From: Candidatus Aminicenantota bacterium
GTDB lineage: Bacteria > Acidobacteriota > Aminicenantia > UBA2199
Assembly: GCA_018262835.1 (NCBI GenBank)
Contig: JADFDP010000013.1
Span: 1 to 41,463, forward strand
Direction of reading: 5' to 3'
Length of the DNA stretch: 41,463 bases
Positions 30,997-39,045 of this stretch are shown here, one piece after another (positions within the stretch are counted from its first letter, which is position 1; the number at the start of each line of letters is the position of its first letter). The position numbers and the translations under genes are program-made. Under the pieces are notes generated by a model, which saw only the letters and a list, made by a program, of their open reading frames with translations, did no database searches and was not told where the DNA came from.

Positions 30997-31758
30997 ATGC
31001 CCCTTCCCCGCGGCTATATTTCTCATAGCCAGATCCGAACCTACAAGGAATGTCCCAAAAAATATTACTTCGCCTATATTGAAGGCATCCAGCCGCCCAT
31101 CAACGAAAAAGTATTCCTGGGCGAAATGTTTCACGCCGCCATTGAAGAATATTTCGGCCGGAAAATAAGCGGCTCGCCCCCGAATGAAGAAGAAGCCGCC
31201 GACGTTTTCAGCTCCGCATTCGACTCCGCCTGCTTGGAAAGAGAGATTCATTGGCAGACCCCGCGCCGGGAAACCAGGGAAAGGGGACTGGCTTTTTTAC
31301 AGTATTTTATGCGCCATATCGCTCCCGCCATCCAGCCGCTGATGGTGGAAAAGGAATTGAGCGCTGAAATCCCCGAGATCGGCGTGATTTTAAAAGGAGT
31401 CATCGATCTGGTTGAAGAGGACTTCAGCATCACCGATTTCAAGACCACCACCAGCAGATGGTCGTCGAGCAGAGCCAACAATTCTCCGCAGATGATCATT
31501 TACAAATACCTGTTCGACCGCAGTTTTGGATCTGTTCAGGCCAGCTTGAAATATGAAGTACTGTATGCGAAAAATGCCGGCCATATCAGGCATCAAACCT
31601 TTGTTATCGTCCCCGCAGCCGATGCCGTGGAAAAATTGCTCCAGCTGATCGGGCACGTGGTGGAAAACATCAACGGCGGCGTCTTTTATGCCATTGCCAA
31701 TCCCTATTGCCGGTATTGCGAATTCCACGGGCTGTGCCGGGGCAAAAAACCGGAATAA
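30997..31758 (+). CDS. PD-(D/E)XK RecB-family nuclease with Fe-S cluster motif
   Basis: The 253-residue stand-alone nuclease domain has the order of motifs seen in AddB and Cas4: Cys19 (YKECPKKYYF), His46 (GEMFHAAIEEY), Asp137 (LKGVIDLV), Asp147-x-Lys149 (ITDFKTT), Gln165/Tyr169 (PQMIIYKYL), and three C-terminal cysteines Cys238, Cys241, Cys247 (CRYCEFHGLC). The four cysteines should hold a 4Fe-4S cluster. It should be a metal-dependent single-strand DNA exonuclease in DNA repair. No CRISPR array or cas gene is near, and no AddA helicase, so it is not called Cas4. It starts 9 bp after rpsT, without a strong Shine-Dalgarno. Confidence 0.85.
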   Translation: MPLPRGYISHSQIRTYKECPKKYYFAYIEGIQPPINEKVFLGEMFHAAIEEYFGRKISGSPPNEEEAADVFSSAFDSACLEREIHWQTPRRETRERGLAFLQYFMRHIAPAIQPLMVEKELSAEIPEIGVILKGVIDLVEEDFSITDFKTTTSRWSSSRANNSPQMIIYKYLFDRSFGSVQASLKYEVLYAKNAGHIRHQTFVIVPAADAVEKLLQLIGHVVENINGGVFYAIANPYCRYCEFHGLCRGKKPE

Positions 31759-31781
31759 CGACTAAAAAATCAATTAATAAA

Positions 31782-31812
31782 TTGACATTTTCCGAATTTG
31801 AGAACATATAAT
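31782..31812 (+). promoter_or_regulatory. Sigma-70-type promoter of the PilZ gene
   Basis: TTGACA (31782-31787) and TATAAT (31807-31812) both match the consensus perfectly, with a 19-bp spacer, slightly longer than ideal. They lie 32 bp before the ATG at 31845 in an A/T-rich context. Confidence 0.6.
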
Positions 31813-31844
31813 AACTATCCAGCGGCAATTCGGGAGAGAGCGGC

Positions 31845-32162
31845 ATGGAAAAAAGAAGAGACAACCGCATCAGGAAAAAAGTTCCGGTTCGCTTCTACTT
31901 TGAAGGAACCGCCTTTCATTCCATCACCGGTGACATGTCACGCCGGGGAATTTTCATCGAAACACTGCACCCCTGCCCCCCCGGCAAAGGGATCAACATC
32001 GAAATTGACGGCAAAAACCAGAAGATCAGCCTGGCCGGCTTCATCCGCTGGAACAAAAGGGACAGCGAATCGCCGGCCATGTCCCCGGCCGGAGGCATGG
32101 GCGTGCAATTGCTGAATTACCAAAAACCCGAATACCAGTCCCTGGTCAGCGAAATTTACTGA
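31845..32162 (+). CDS. Single-domain PilZ protein (c-di-GMP receptor)
   Basis: The 105-residue product is a lone PilZ domain. Both c-di-GMP contacts are present: the basic RxxxR at Arg4-Arg8 (RRDNR) and DxSxxG at Asp30-Ser32-Gly35 (DMSRRG). It probably reads out cyclic di-GMP levels to motility, adhesion or polysaccharide export. No partner gene adjoins it. The ATG follows GGGAGAGAGCGGC, a good ribosome-binding site, and the gene has its own near-perfect promoter, so it is probably well expressed as a monocistronic unit. Its 3' end faces the convergent AhpD-like gene at a distance of 22 bp. Confidence 0.87.
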   Translation: MEKRRDNRIRKKVPVRFYFEGTAFHSITGDMSRRGIFIETLHPCPPGKGINIEIDGKNQKISLAGFIRWNKRDSESPAMSPAGGMGVQLLNYQKPEYQSLVSEIY

Positions 32163-32184
32163 CATTCCCGAATATCGTCAGGCC

Positions 32185-32568
32185 TCAATGAGCGGATCCT
32201 TTCCCTTCTGAATTGGGGAACTTTTCCAGACGCCTGTCGAGCTCTTCAAGAAAATCGACCGCCCGGCGCAGGTGCGGGATGACAATGGACCCGCCGACGA
32301 TCAAGGCGATGTTAAAAGTCTCAAAAAATTCCTCTTTTTTGGCTCCCGCTTCTTTGGCCTGGATGAGGTGATAAGCGATGCAGTCGTCGCAACGCAGAAC
32401 CAGCGAGGCGGTCAAGCCCATCAGTTCCTTGGTTTTGGCGTCGAGTACGCCGGGTTGATACGCCTGCTCGTCCAGGGCGAAAAATCGCTTGATGCCCAGA
32501 TTGCCCTGGGCCAATATCTTTTCGTTCAGCCGCTGGCGAAAGCGGGTGAATTCATCGTAATCAGCCAT
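32185..32568 (-). CDS. Carboxymuconolactone decarboxylase / AhpD-like protein
   Basis: The 127-residue helical product carries Cys60-x2-Cys63-x3-His67 (CDDCIAYH), the redox-active motif of the AhpD branch of the carboxymuconolactone decarboxylase family. It follows the family pattern LDAKTKELMGLTASLVLRC. A role in thiol-dependent peroxide reduction or another thiol-disulfide exchange is likely. The physiological electron partners are not in the window. AAAGGAGG lies 7 nt before the ATG at 32568. It has its own promoter. The end of the gene faces the PilZ gene. Confidence 0.85.
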   Translation of the reverse strand: MADYDEFTRFRQRLNEKILAQGNLGIKRFFALDEQAYQPGVLDAKTKELMGLTASLVLRCDDCIAYHLIQAKEAGAKKEEFFETFNIALIVGGSIVIPHLRRAVDFLEELDRRLEKFPNSEGKGSAH

Positions 32569-32633
32569 TTGCCGACCTCCTTTTGGGGCGGATCATTGAA
32601 TGGACGCTTTTCCCACATTCATTTCCAAATAAA

Positions 32634-32662
32634 AATATACGCGAACCCTAAAAAGAAATCAA
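32634..32662 (-). promoter_or_regulatory. Sigma-70-type promoter of the AhpD-like gene
   Basis: On the minus strand, TTGATT (32657-32662) and TATATT (32634-32639) are separated by 17 bp, in an A/T-rich stretch 65 bp before the ATG. Confidence 0.5.
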
Positions 32663-32665
32663 TTG

Positions 32666-32694
32666 AATCCCCATCTATAAGGGGCCCGGGGATT
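32666..32694 (-). terminator. Possible terminator hairpin spanning the hydrolase stop codon
   Basis: AATCCCC (32666-32672) pairs with GGGGATT (32688-32694), with a 15-nt loop that contains the stop codon at 32675. A T-rich stretch follows only after several bases, so it is weak. It abuts the promoter of the AhpD-like gene. Confidence 0.3.
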
Positions 32695-34108
32695 TCCTCA
32701 TGGCGGAGATTATTCTTAAAAATTCAGGGTCAGTGCGCAATCCATTCCAGGCCGATTCCCGCTCCAATGCCTCCAGATCGTCAAAACCGGCTCGAATCGC
32801 CTCCGTGATGGTCTTTAAAGCTTTTTTCCTTTCACCATTGAGAGCCATGGCACCGGCCAAGGCAGCCAGAACGGCCGGATGACCGGGATGAATCTCGGCC
32901 ACGATCTGAAAAACAGCGACCGCCCGCTGGCCATCTTTTTTCAGCATATAGGCATCACCGTCAGCGCAGGCCTGGGTGGACAATTCCCCCAGCAAACGCC
33001 GGGCAATGATTTGCTCGCGTCCCTGATCTTTGGCATCGGCTTTTTTTCTCAGCCCGGCTATTCTGAGTTCATTGACGATTCTTCGGGCTTTGCCCGGCTC
33101 GTTCAAGGGGCCCCGCAATTGGCAGTATATCGCTTTCAGCCGCGTGAGAGACTCCGCATACTCGGTTTCCCGGTCGCTTTCGCTTTTTTTAAAGTCCTTC
33201 ACCGCACCATATTTTCCCAGGCTGAGCATTTTTTCCCGGGCCGCGGTGACGTCGGCCAGCCCGGAGAAATCGGCAACCATAGACGCATAGCGGCCGTAAG
33301 CGCTCCCCCATTCCTGTTGATTTTCAAGTTCGCGGGCCTTGGCCAACGCCCGGGAGAGCCAATCCGCGATCGTTTTGTCATCCGGGGGACGTCTACCGGA
33401 TTTCATCGCTTGCAGCTCCAGCCATTCCAGCGCAGCCAGGGCCAGTTCCGGCGGCGGCCAACTGTGGCGGCCGGGAAAAGCTTCAAGCCGCTGCGGCGTG
33501 CCTTGAGCTTCCAATTGCCCTGCCAGTTCCCGCATTTCCGCATAATTGAAATCATACAGCCCGGCAGTGCCAAACCAGGGAAGGCCCATGATATCCCTGG
33601 GCTCAAGCCATTCGGGCAGCCCGCCTCCGCAGGCGATGATGCCTTGCAAATTAATGGACAGCATTTTTCCAAATCCGCATGCCGCCCTGGCTCCGCCGGA
33701 AAAGCCGGCCGCGTAAATCCTCTGGTCGTCAATAGCCAGGCGGGCATGGGTGTCGCGCCAGAATGCCCGCGCCGCCTGCAGGACAATTTCCCAGGGGCCG
33801 TTCTTGGAATTGTTGGAACCGACCAGAATGCAGCCGTATTTCTCGGCCCCTTCCCTGAAAAGGGCGACGGGGACAGCGCCCCGGCCCCCGGGGTCGAAGC
33901 AATAAACGATCGGCCAGCGACGCTGGGCGTGGTACGCCGTCGGCAGATACAGCGCGTAGCTCTGGCTGGCATCATGCAGGCACGGAACCGGATCGGATAT
34001 CTGCCCTAGAGGCAATGCTTCGGCCCGCTGCCGGGCCGTGGGGGAAAAAATCAAAAACGCCAACAATAAAATGATCCGGCCGGCCAGGGGCTGAATCCGT
34101 TCCGCCAT
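32675..34108 (-). CDS. Secreted alpha/beta hydrolase with TPR-like C-terminal half
   Basis: The 477-residue product starts at the ATG at 34108, giving a signal peptide (about residues 8-32, ending ARQRAEA). The first half is an esterase-type alpha/beta hydrolase: WPIVYCFDPGGRG (oxyanion side), nucleophile Ser137 in GFSGGAR, Asp186 in GLYDFNY and His215 in FPGRHSWPP. It resembles polyhydroxybutyrate-depolymerase or feruloyl-esterase-like folds. The second half (about 230-470) is helical, with a TPR-like repeat near the end (HPGHPAVLAALAGAMALNGERKKAL). The substrate is unknown; the localisation should be periplasmic. It follows ilvE by 14 bp, so it is probably in the same transcript. Confidence 0.75.
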   Translation of the reverse strand: MAERIQPLAGRIILLLAFLIFSPTARQRAEALPLGQISDPVPCLHDASQSYALYLPTAYHAQRRWPIVYCFDPGGRGAVPVALFREGAEKYGCILVGSNNSKNGPWEIVLQAARAFWRDTHARLAIDDQRIYAAGFSGGARAACGFGKMLSINLQGIIACGGGLPEWLEPRDIMGLPWFGTAGLYDFNYAEMRELAGQLEAQGTPQRLEAFPGRHSWPPPELALAALEWLELQAMKSGRRPPDDKTIADWLSRALAKARELENQQEWGSAYGRYASMVADFSGLADVTAAREKMLSLGKYGAVKDFKKSESDRETEYAESLTRLKAIYCQLRGPLNEPGKARRIVNELRIAGLRKKADAKDQGREQIIARRLLGELSTQACADGDAYMLKKDGQRAVAVFQIVAEIHPGHPAVLAALAGAMALNGERKKALKTITEAIRAGFDDLEALERESAWNGLRTDPEFLRIISAMRKSPGPL

Positions 34109-34122
34109 TTTTTTCGTTTTCC

Positions 34123-35193
34123 TTACTTCACTTTGAAGACCCAACCGTGCCTGTCCTCGATTTCGCCGTACTGTATCCCGGTCAGTGTGGCAAAGAATTT
34201 TTGCGCCCATGGACCGGTCTGGTTGCCGTTGATCACATGATCGCTCCCCTGGAAAGCGATCTTCCCCACCGGGCTGATGACGGCAGCCGTGCCGGCGCCG
34301 AAAATTTCAGTCAATTTCCCGGTGTGAATGCCTTCGATGACTTCATCGATGGCGATACGCCGTTCTTCAACCGGGAGTCCCAGTTCCGGAGCCAATTCCA
34401 GGACCGATTTGCGGGTGATGCCGTGCAGAATGGTCCCTCCCAGGGACGGGGTGACCAACTTGCCGCCCAGGACAAAGAAAATATTCATGGCCCCGACTTC
34501 CTCGATATAGCGGTGCTCGCCGGCATCGAGCCAGAGGACCTGGCTGTAGCCTTTTTGCGTGGCTTCACGGGTGGCCAGCAGGCTGCCGGCATAGTTGCCG
34601 CCGGTCTTGGCTTCTCCAGTCCCGCCGCTGCCGGCTCGGGAATAGGTAGCGGAGACCCAAAGGCTGACCGGGTTGAAGCCCTCCTTGAAATAGGGTCCCA
34701 CCGGGGACAGGATGATGAAAAAAAGATACTCGCTGGAGGCCTTGATCCCCAGCGCGGCTTCGGTGCCGATCACGGTCGGCCGGATGTACAGGCTCGCCCC
34801 CTTCTGGCCCGGAACCCAGCGTTCCTCGATCTTGAGCAATTCGCATTCGGCTTCCAGGAACATCTCCTCGGGAATTTCGGGCATGCAGAGCCGCTGCAGC
34901 GAACGGTTCAGGCGCCGGGCGTTTTCCCGGGGCCTGAATAAAAGGATTTCGTTTTTGGGAGATCTATAGGCCTTCTGGCCTTCGAAAACCTCCTGGCTGT
35001 AATGAAAAACATTGGCCGACGGCTGTAAAACCAACGGCTGGTAGGGTTTGATGCAGGGATTCTGCCAACCCGAACCGCAATGGTCCATGCTGAACATGTG
35101 ATCGGTGAAATTCTTTCCGAACGGCAGTTTCAGGGGATCGTCGAACAGGGGCTTCAATTTTTCCTTGGCGGTCAGTTCCCGGGAAATAATCAT
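34123..35193 (-). CDS. ilvE: Branched-chain amino acid aminotransferase
   Basis: The 356-residue product is the longer, eukaryote-like type of class IV aminotransferase (most bacterial IlvE proteins of the E. coli type are about 310). It transfers the amino group between glutamate and the keto acids of Leu, Ile and Val with pyridoxal phosphate. The sequence shows YKxFxxG-type N-terminal features such as QNPCIKPYQPL, EVFEGQKAY, FRPRENARRLNRS, the PLP lysine region TGEAKTGGNYAGSL, and GTAAVISPVG. GAGGAGG lies 7 nt before the ATG at 35193. It has a strong promoter and is followed by the alpha/beta hydrolase gene. Confidence 0.93.
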   Translation of the reverse strand: MIISRELTAKEKLKPLFDDPLKLPFGKNFTDHMFSMDHCGSGWQNPCIKPYQPLVLQPSANVFHYSQEVFEGQKAYRSPKNEILLFRPRENARRLNRSLQRLCMPEIPEEMFLEAECELLKIEERWVPGQKGASLYIRPTVIGTEAALGIKASSEYLFFIILSPVGPYFKEGFNPVSLWVSATYSRAGSGGTGEAKTGGNYAGSLLATREATQKGYSQVLWLDAGEHRYIEEVGAMNIFFVLGGKLVTPSLGGTILHGITRKSVLELAPELGLPVEERRIAIDEVIEGIHTGKLTEIFGAGTAAVISPVGKIAFQGSDHVINGNQTGPWAQKFFATLTGIQYGEIEDRHGWVFKVK

Positions 35194-35223
35194 GAGCGAA
35201 CCTCCTCGTTTTGCTGAGTGGTC

Positions 35224-35252
35224 ATCTTACCGATTTTGCGGTTTCCTGTCAA
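35224..35252 (-). promoter_or_regulatory. Sigma-70-type promoter of ilvE
   Basis: On the minus strand, a perfect TTGACA (35247-35252) and TAAGAT (35224-35229) are separated by 17 bp, 30 bp before the ilvE ATG. Confidence 0.6.
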
Positions 35253-35340
35253 TTTTTCCTAAAGAACAACGCAGCGGGACTTGGGCGGAACAGCCGAGGG
35301 AATGGTCGGTCCGCTGCAGAACCAGCGGCAGCATTGTGTA

Positions 35341-36690
35341 TCAAAGGCCGTTTTCCAGGGCGAACACCCCGCTGGAAAGGTCGATGGCCAGGCTGCCGCA
35401 GCCGGAAAAAAAGTCGTTGCCCAATACGCCGTCGAGGCTGACGAACCCGAACTGGTTCAGCGGCATGGAAACAATGTCCTTGAACTCGAGCAGGTGGCCG
35501 GCGGCAATTATTTTCAAGCGGGGCAGGACCTGGGTTCTGATTTTCATTTCACCGCCGGCGCCCCACACCTTCAACCGCATGCGATAAGTTTCAGCAGGCC
35601 GGATCTTGGCGAAAATGGTCGAGGAGATGACCGAATGCTTGGCCCCGGTGTCGAGCCCGAAATGGAGGAGCACGCCGTCCTGGCTCCGGCAAATGAGGAT
35701 CGGATATCCCAGCCAAAAAAAATTGCGTGCACCCCCGGCCAGGTGCGCCGGTCTGCCGATGATGATCCGGCCTTTCCGGTAATCGATGCGCAGGCGCAGG
35801 TTCTTGATGGCGTTCATCCCCAAAATTCCGCTCACCCCGGTATTTTTCATGATTTTTCTTCTTTGAAAAAGACCGGGGATCCTGAAAAAAAGATCTTTTT
35901 TCTGCACGATCATGGCCGGATGATGACGGATCTCCAGATCGCCGATCCGCAGCGTTTCGATGACCGTCAACCGGGCAGCCACCCTTTTGTTGGTGCCGGT
36001 ACCGGCCTGGGCTCTGGTCCGGTTCAGCGGAAAAATCTTCAATTTGTCGGCCAGGTCGGAAGCCAGGACAGTGAAACCCGAGCCGGTGTCCAGCCAGAAC
36101 CTTTCCCATTCGCCGTTGATCTGAAGCCGGATCACGGGCGTGCCCGAACTGCTCAGTTTCAAGGGCAGGATCACGGGCCGTTCAGGGAAACTGTAGTTTT
36201 CAGCAAAGGCCAGACTCAGCTCACGGAACGGCAGCTCGCTGTCCTCGGCAGTGTCTTTGCGGCCGGAAACCGGTCCGAATACCGTATGCAGGCTTTTCCA
36301 TTTGGATTGAAAATAGTACAACTGGACCAGTATTTCGGCAGCGATCTCACGCGACCAAGCATCCCTGGCGGCGACGGCTAATTCCCTGAATTTGGATTCG
36401 GCGGCGGCCATATCGCCGTCCATGACCAGGCGCATCCCCCGCATAAGGGCACGGGAATCGACGTCCAGTTCGCCGTCGATGACCCCGGAAAAATCGAAAT
36501 TCGCGAACGCCCGCCGGAAATCGGCGAAGCCGCCAATGGCGGCACTTTTTTCCGTAATGGCGGAGCCGAGCGGACTGATGCGCACGCTTTGGTCGAAGCG
36601 GGAACAAGCGCCGGCCATGATCAGGCAGAGGGCGAGCAGTACCGGAGTCAAATAGGGTGGCCAGCGCTTCGCCGCTGGATCTTTTCTCAT
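35341..36690 (-). CDS. Retropepsin-like aspartyl protease with two DTG motifs
   Basis: The 449-residue product has an N-terminal export signal ending in LALCLIMAGACS; the Cys29 lipobox is imperfect, so it may be a lipoprotein or a cleaved secreted protein. After a helical region (about 40-165), two pepsin-like lobes carry the catalytic motifs Asp201-Thr-Gly (FWLDTGSGFTVLA) and Asp347-Thr-Gly (LHFGLDTGAKHSVIS), each followed by a hydrophobic-hydrophobic-Gly element (GILGMNAI, GVLGNDFF). Two DTG motifs in one chain would allow a single polypeptide to form the active site. It lies 49 bp after mpl, the last gene of the sensor kinase-ldcA-mpl operon. Its substrate is unknown. Confidence 0.82.
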   Translation of the reverse strand: MRKDPAAKRWPPYLTPVLLALCLIMAGACSRFDQSVRISPLGSAITEKSAAIGGFADFRRAFANFDFSGVIDGELDVDSRALMRGMRLVMDGDMAAAESKFRELAVAARDAWSREIAAEILVQLYYFQSKWKSLHTVFGPVSGRKDTAEDSELPFRELSLAFAENYSFPERPVILPLKLSSSGTPVIRLQINGEWERFWLDTGSGFTVLASDLADKLKIFPLNRTRAQAGTGTNKRVAARLTVIETLRIGDLEIRHHPAMIVQKKDLFFRIPGLFQRRKIMKNTGVSGILGMNAIKNLRLRIDYRKGRIIIGRPAHLAGGARNFFWLGYPILICRSQDGVLLHFGLDTGAKHSVISSTIFAKIRPAETYRMRLKVWGAGGEMKIRTQVLPRLKIIAAGHLLEFKDIVSMPLNQFGFVSLDGVLGNDFFSGCGSLAIDLSSGVFALENGL

Positions 36691-36739
36691 GCCGGGCCTG
36701 GGCCGCCTCTCCCCTTTTCACCGTCCCGGCTTTTGCGGG

Positions 36740-38143
36740 TCATTTTTCCTTTTTCTCGACCAGGCCTTTCACCCAGGCGGTAAAATCGCGCACGTCGCCG
36801 TTGGAAAGCAGAATGACCACCTGCTTTCGCGAAAAATCCATGGCTCCCACGAAGCGCTGGATCCCGTCATAATCGGCAAAGACATGGACTTTCTTTCCCA
36901 TGGCCTCCAGCTCGGCTTGCAGGGCCACGGTATCCAGCCTCTCCCCGGCCGGGATTTTTTCCTTTTCAAAAACGTCCTTGATGACGATCTCGTCGGCGCG
37001 GCCCAGGCTGGCCGGCAGGCTGCCTTGAAAATAATTTCTGCGCAGGCTCCAGGAGCGCGGTTCGAAGACCGCCACGATTTTCCGCCCCGGATAGGCGTCC
37101 GGCAAGCCGCCGAGCACCTGGGTGATGGCCGTGGGATGGTGGGCGAAATCCTCGATAAAAACCGTGTTTTGCCATTGGCCGAGAACGGTCAGCCTGCGCT
37201 CCACCCCCCCGAAGGTGGCCAGGGCTTCGGCTATGATCGTTTCCGGCAGGCCGAGTTCATGCGCCAGGATAATCCCGGCCGTTAAATTCCAGACATTGTA
37301 GGGACCGGCCAGGGGCGAATGGAATTTCCATCTGCGTCCGCTTCTCTCCAGCCCGAAATCATAACCCCCGCGGCTCGGCCGCAGGTCACTGATTTCGTAA
37401 TCCGCTCCGGCGCAGCCGTAAGAAACGACCGGGGTAAAAGAACGGCCAACCGCCTGGCGGGCCATCTCGTAATCGGCATTGATGATGATCCGCCCGCGGC
37501 CCGGGACCTGGTTGACCAGGTTTTTGAAACTCTGCAGATAGGATTCGGCAGTCCGGTAGAAATCGATGTGGTCATGCTCCAGGGCGGTGATGAGCAGCAG
37601 GTCGGGGCGGTATTTGAAGAACTTGGCCGAACGGTCAAAGAAAGCGGTTTCATATTCGTCGCCCTCGCTGACAAAGTAGTCCCCGGCGGCCAGCAGGTGG
37701 TTGGCGTTGAAATTGACGGGTTTGCCGCCGATAAAAAAACCGGGACGCAGGCCGGCGACGGTCAGCAGGTGGGCGACGAACGACGCGGTGGTGGTTTTGC
37801 CGTGGCTGCCGGCCACGACCAGCGACCGCTTGCCCTTGATGAAAAACCGCTGCAGGGCTTCGGCCATGGAAAAGTATTCCAGGTCATGGTCGAGGATGTA
37901 TTCGGCTTCGGGGTTGCCGCGGCTGATGGCGTTGCCGATGACGCAAAAATCGATCTGGGCGGGAATGTTCTTGGCGGCAAAACCCTGGAACAGCGTGACC
38001 TGCAGGTCGGCGAGCAGCCGATCGACCGGTGGATAGAAGCGATTGTCCGATCCGTACACTTCATAGCCCTGCTGCTTGAAAAGCCCGGCCAGGGCGCTCA
38101 TGCCGGTTCCGGCGATGCCGCAAAGAAAAACCTTCTTTACCAT
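36740..38143 (-). CDS. mpl: UDP-N-acetylmuramate:L-Ala-gamma-D-Glu-meso-DAP ligase
   Basis: The 467-residue product is a Mur-ligase. Mpl, rather than MurC, is indicated by GSDNRFYPPVDRLL and IGNAISRGNPEAEYIL near the N-terminus and by the gene context. The P-loop VVAGSHGKTTTASFVAHLL, the central EGDEYETAFFD metal/ATP segment and the C-terminal EDFAHHPTAI and VFEPRSWSLRRNYF are visible. It attaches recycled murein tripeptide directly to UDP-MurNAc in the cytoplasm. Its start overlaps the end of the ldcA gene by 7 bp, which matches the functional order of tripeptide production then ligation. Confidence 0.87.
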   Translation of the reverse strand: MVKKVFLCGIAGTGMSALAGLFKQQGYEVYGSDNRFYPPVDRLLADLQVTLFQGFAAKNIPAQIDFCVIGNAISRGNPEAEYILDHDLEYFSMAEALQRFFIKGKRSLVVAGSHGKTTTASFVAHLLTVAGLRPGFFIGGKPVNFNANHLLAAGDYFVSEGDEYETAFFDRSAKFFKYRPDLLLITALEHDHIDFYRTAESYLQSFKNLVNQVPGRGRIIINADYEMARQAVGRSFTPVVSYGCAGADYEISDLRPSRGGYDFGLERSGRRWKFHSPLAGPYNVWNLTAGIILAHELGLPETIIAEALATFGGVERRLTVLGQWQNTVFIEDFAHHPTAITQVLGGLPDAYPGRKIVAVFEPRSWSLRRNYFQGSLPASLGRADEIVIKDVFEKEKIPAGERLDTVALQAELEAMGKKVHVFADYDGIQRFVGAMDFSRKQVVILLSNGDVRDFTAWVKGLVEKKEK

Positions 38144-39045
38144 TTCACCCCGATCTCACAGCGGAGCAGTCCCGGATGCGATTCCGCATCGATCTCGGCT
38201 TTCACGCCCAGCGGCAGCACCTGGGCGGACCGGGCATGGCCGAACGGCATATCGTAAAGGACCGGGATACCCAGACCGGTCAATTTTTCCCGCCAGCGGC
38301 CATAAAACGATTCTTTTTCCTCCGCGTCTTTGAAACAATTCGGAAATTCGCCCAGCAGCAGGGCGCGGATGCTACGGAACACCCCGGCCTGCTCGCACTG
38401 CCACAGCATGCGGTCCAGGCGGAACGGCCTTTCGTTGACATCCTCGAGCAAAAGGATTCTTTTTTTCAATGCCGGCAAGTGCGGGGTCCCGAGCAAGGAA
38501 ACGAAATTGGACAAACAGCCGCCGCCCAGCAGTCCCCTGGCGTGTCCCGGGCACAGAATGCTCCCGGGAAACCGCAGGGGCGGCTGGTTGCCGTTCAGCG
38601 CCGCCATGATCTGCCCGCGATCGCAAGCTCCGGCGGCGAGCCCGCCGTATGCCAGCGGACCATAAAAAACGACCATCTCCCGCCGTTCCATCAGGTACCA
38701 CAAAAGGTAACTGACATCGGATGAAGCGACAACGATCTTCGGGACAGGGATCGCCAGCCGGTCCAGCAGCGGCAGCAGATAATTGGAGCCATAGCCGCCA
38801 CGGCCGGCCCATAGGGCACTGATTTCGGGTGAAATGAAAAATTCCTGCAAGTCGGCCAGGGTTCGTTCCGGCGATCGGGCCAAAAAGTCATTTCCGGAAA
38901 GGGCATCGTCCACTTCCCGGGGGCGGAGCCCCATTTCCCTCAGGGCCTGCAGTCCCTGGCTGCGGTACGGTTCCTTGACAGGTGACGACGGCAGGAAAAT
39001 GCCGACGCCAGCGCCGGGACTTAAGGGATCAGGCCTGTGGTACAT
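38137..39045 (-). CDS. ldcA: Murein LD-carboxypeptidase, peptidase family S66
   Basis: The 302-residue product releases the terminal D-Ala from murein tetrapeptide. It follows the S66 pattern: SPERTLADLQEFFISP, ALWAGRGGYGSNYLLPLLD, the nucleophile region VASSDVSYLLWYL (serine of the SD motif), the Glu region LEDVNERPFRLDRML, and the His region MPFGHARSAQVLPLG. The reading GYSD has diverged to ASSD, with the serine kept. The ATG at 39045 is preferred to the TTG at 39054, since GAGG lies about 10 nt before the ATG. It overlaps the sensor kinase end by 17 bp and the mpl start by 7 bp. Confidence 0.83.
   Translation of the reverse strand: MYHRPDPLSPGAGVGIFLPSSPVKEPYRSQGLQALREMGLRPREVDDALSGNDFLARSPERTLADLQEFFISPEISALWAGRGGYGSNYLLPLLDRLAIPVPKIVVASSDVSYLLWYLMERREMVVFYGPLAYGGLAAGACDRGQIMAALNGNQPPLRFPGSILCPGHARGLLGGGCLSNFVSLLGTPHLPALKKRILLLEDVNERPFRLDRMLWQCEQAGVFRSIRALLLGEFPNCFKDAEEKESFYGRWREKLTGLGIPVLYDMPFGHARSAQVLPLGVKAEIDAESHPGLLRCEIGVKW

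Noticed and set aside
30997-31758. Cas4 of a CRISPR-Cas locus
   Set aside because: No repeat-spacer array or other cas gene was seen anywhere in the window.
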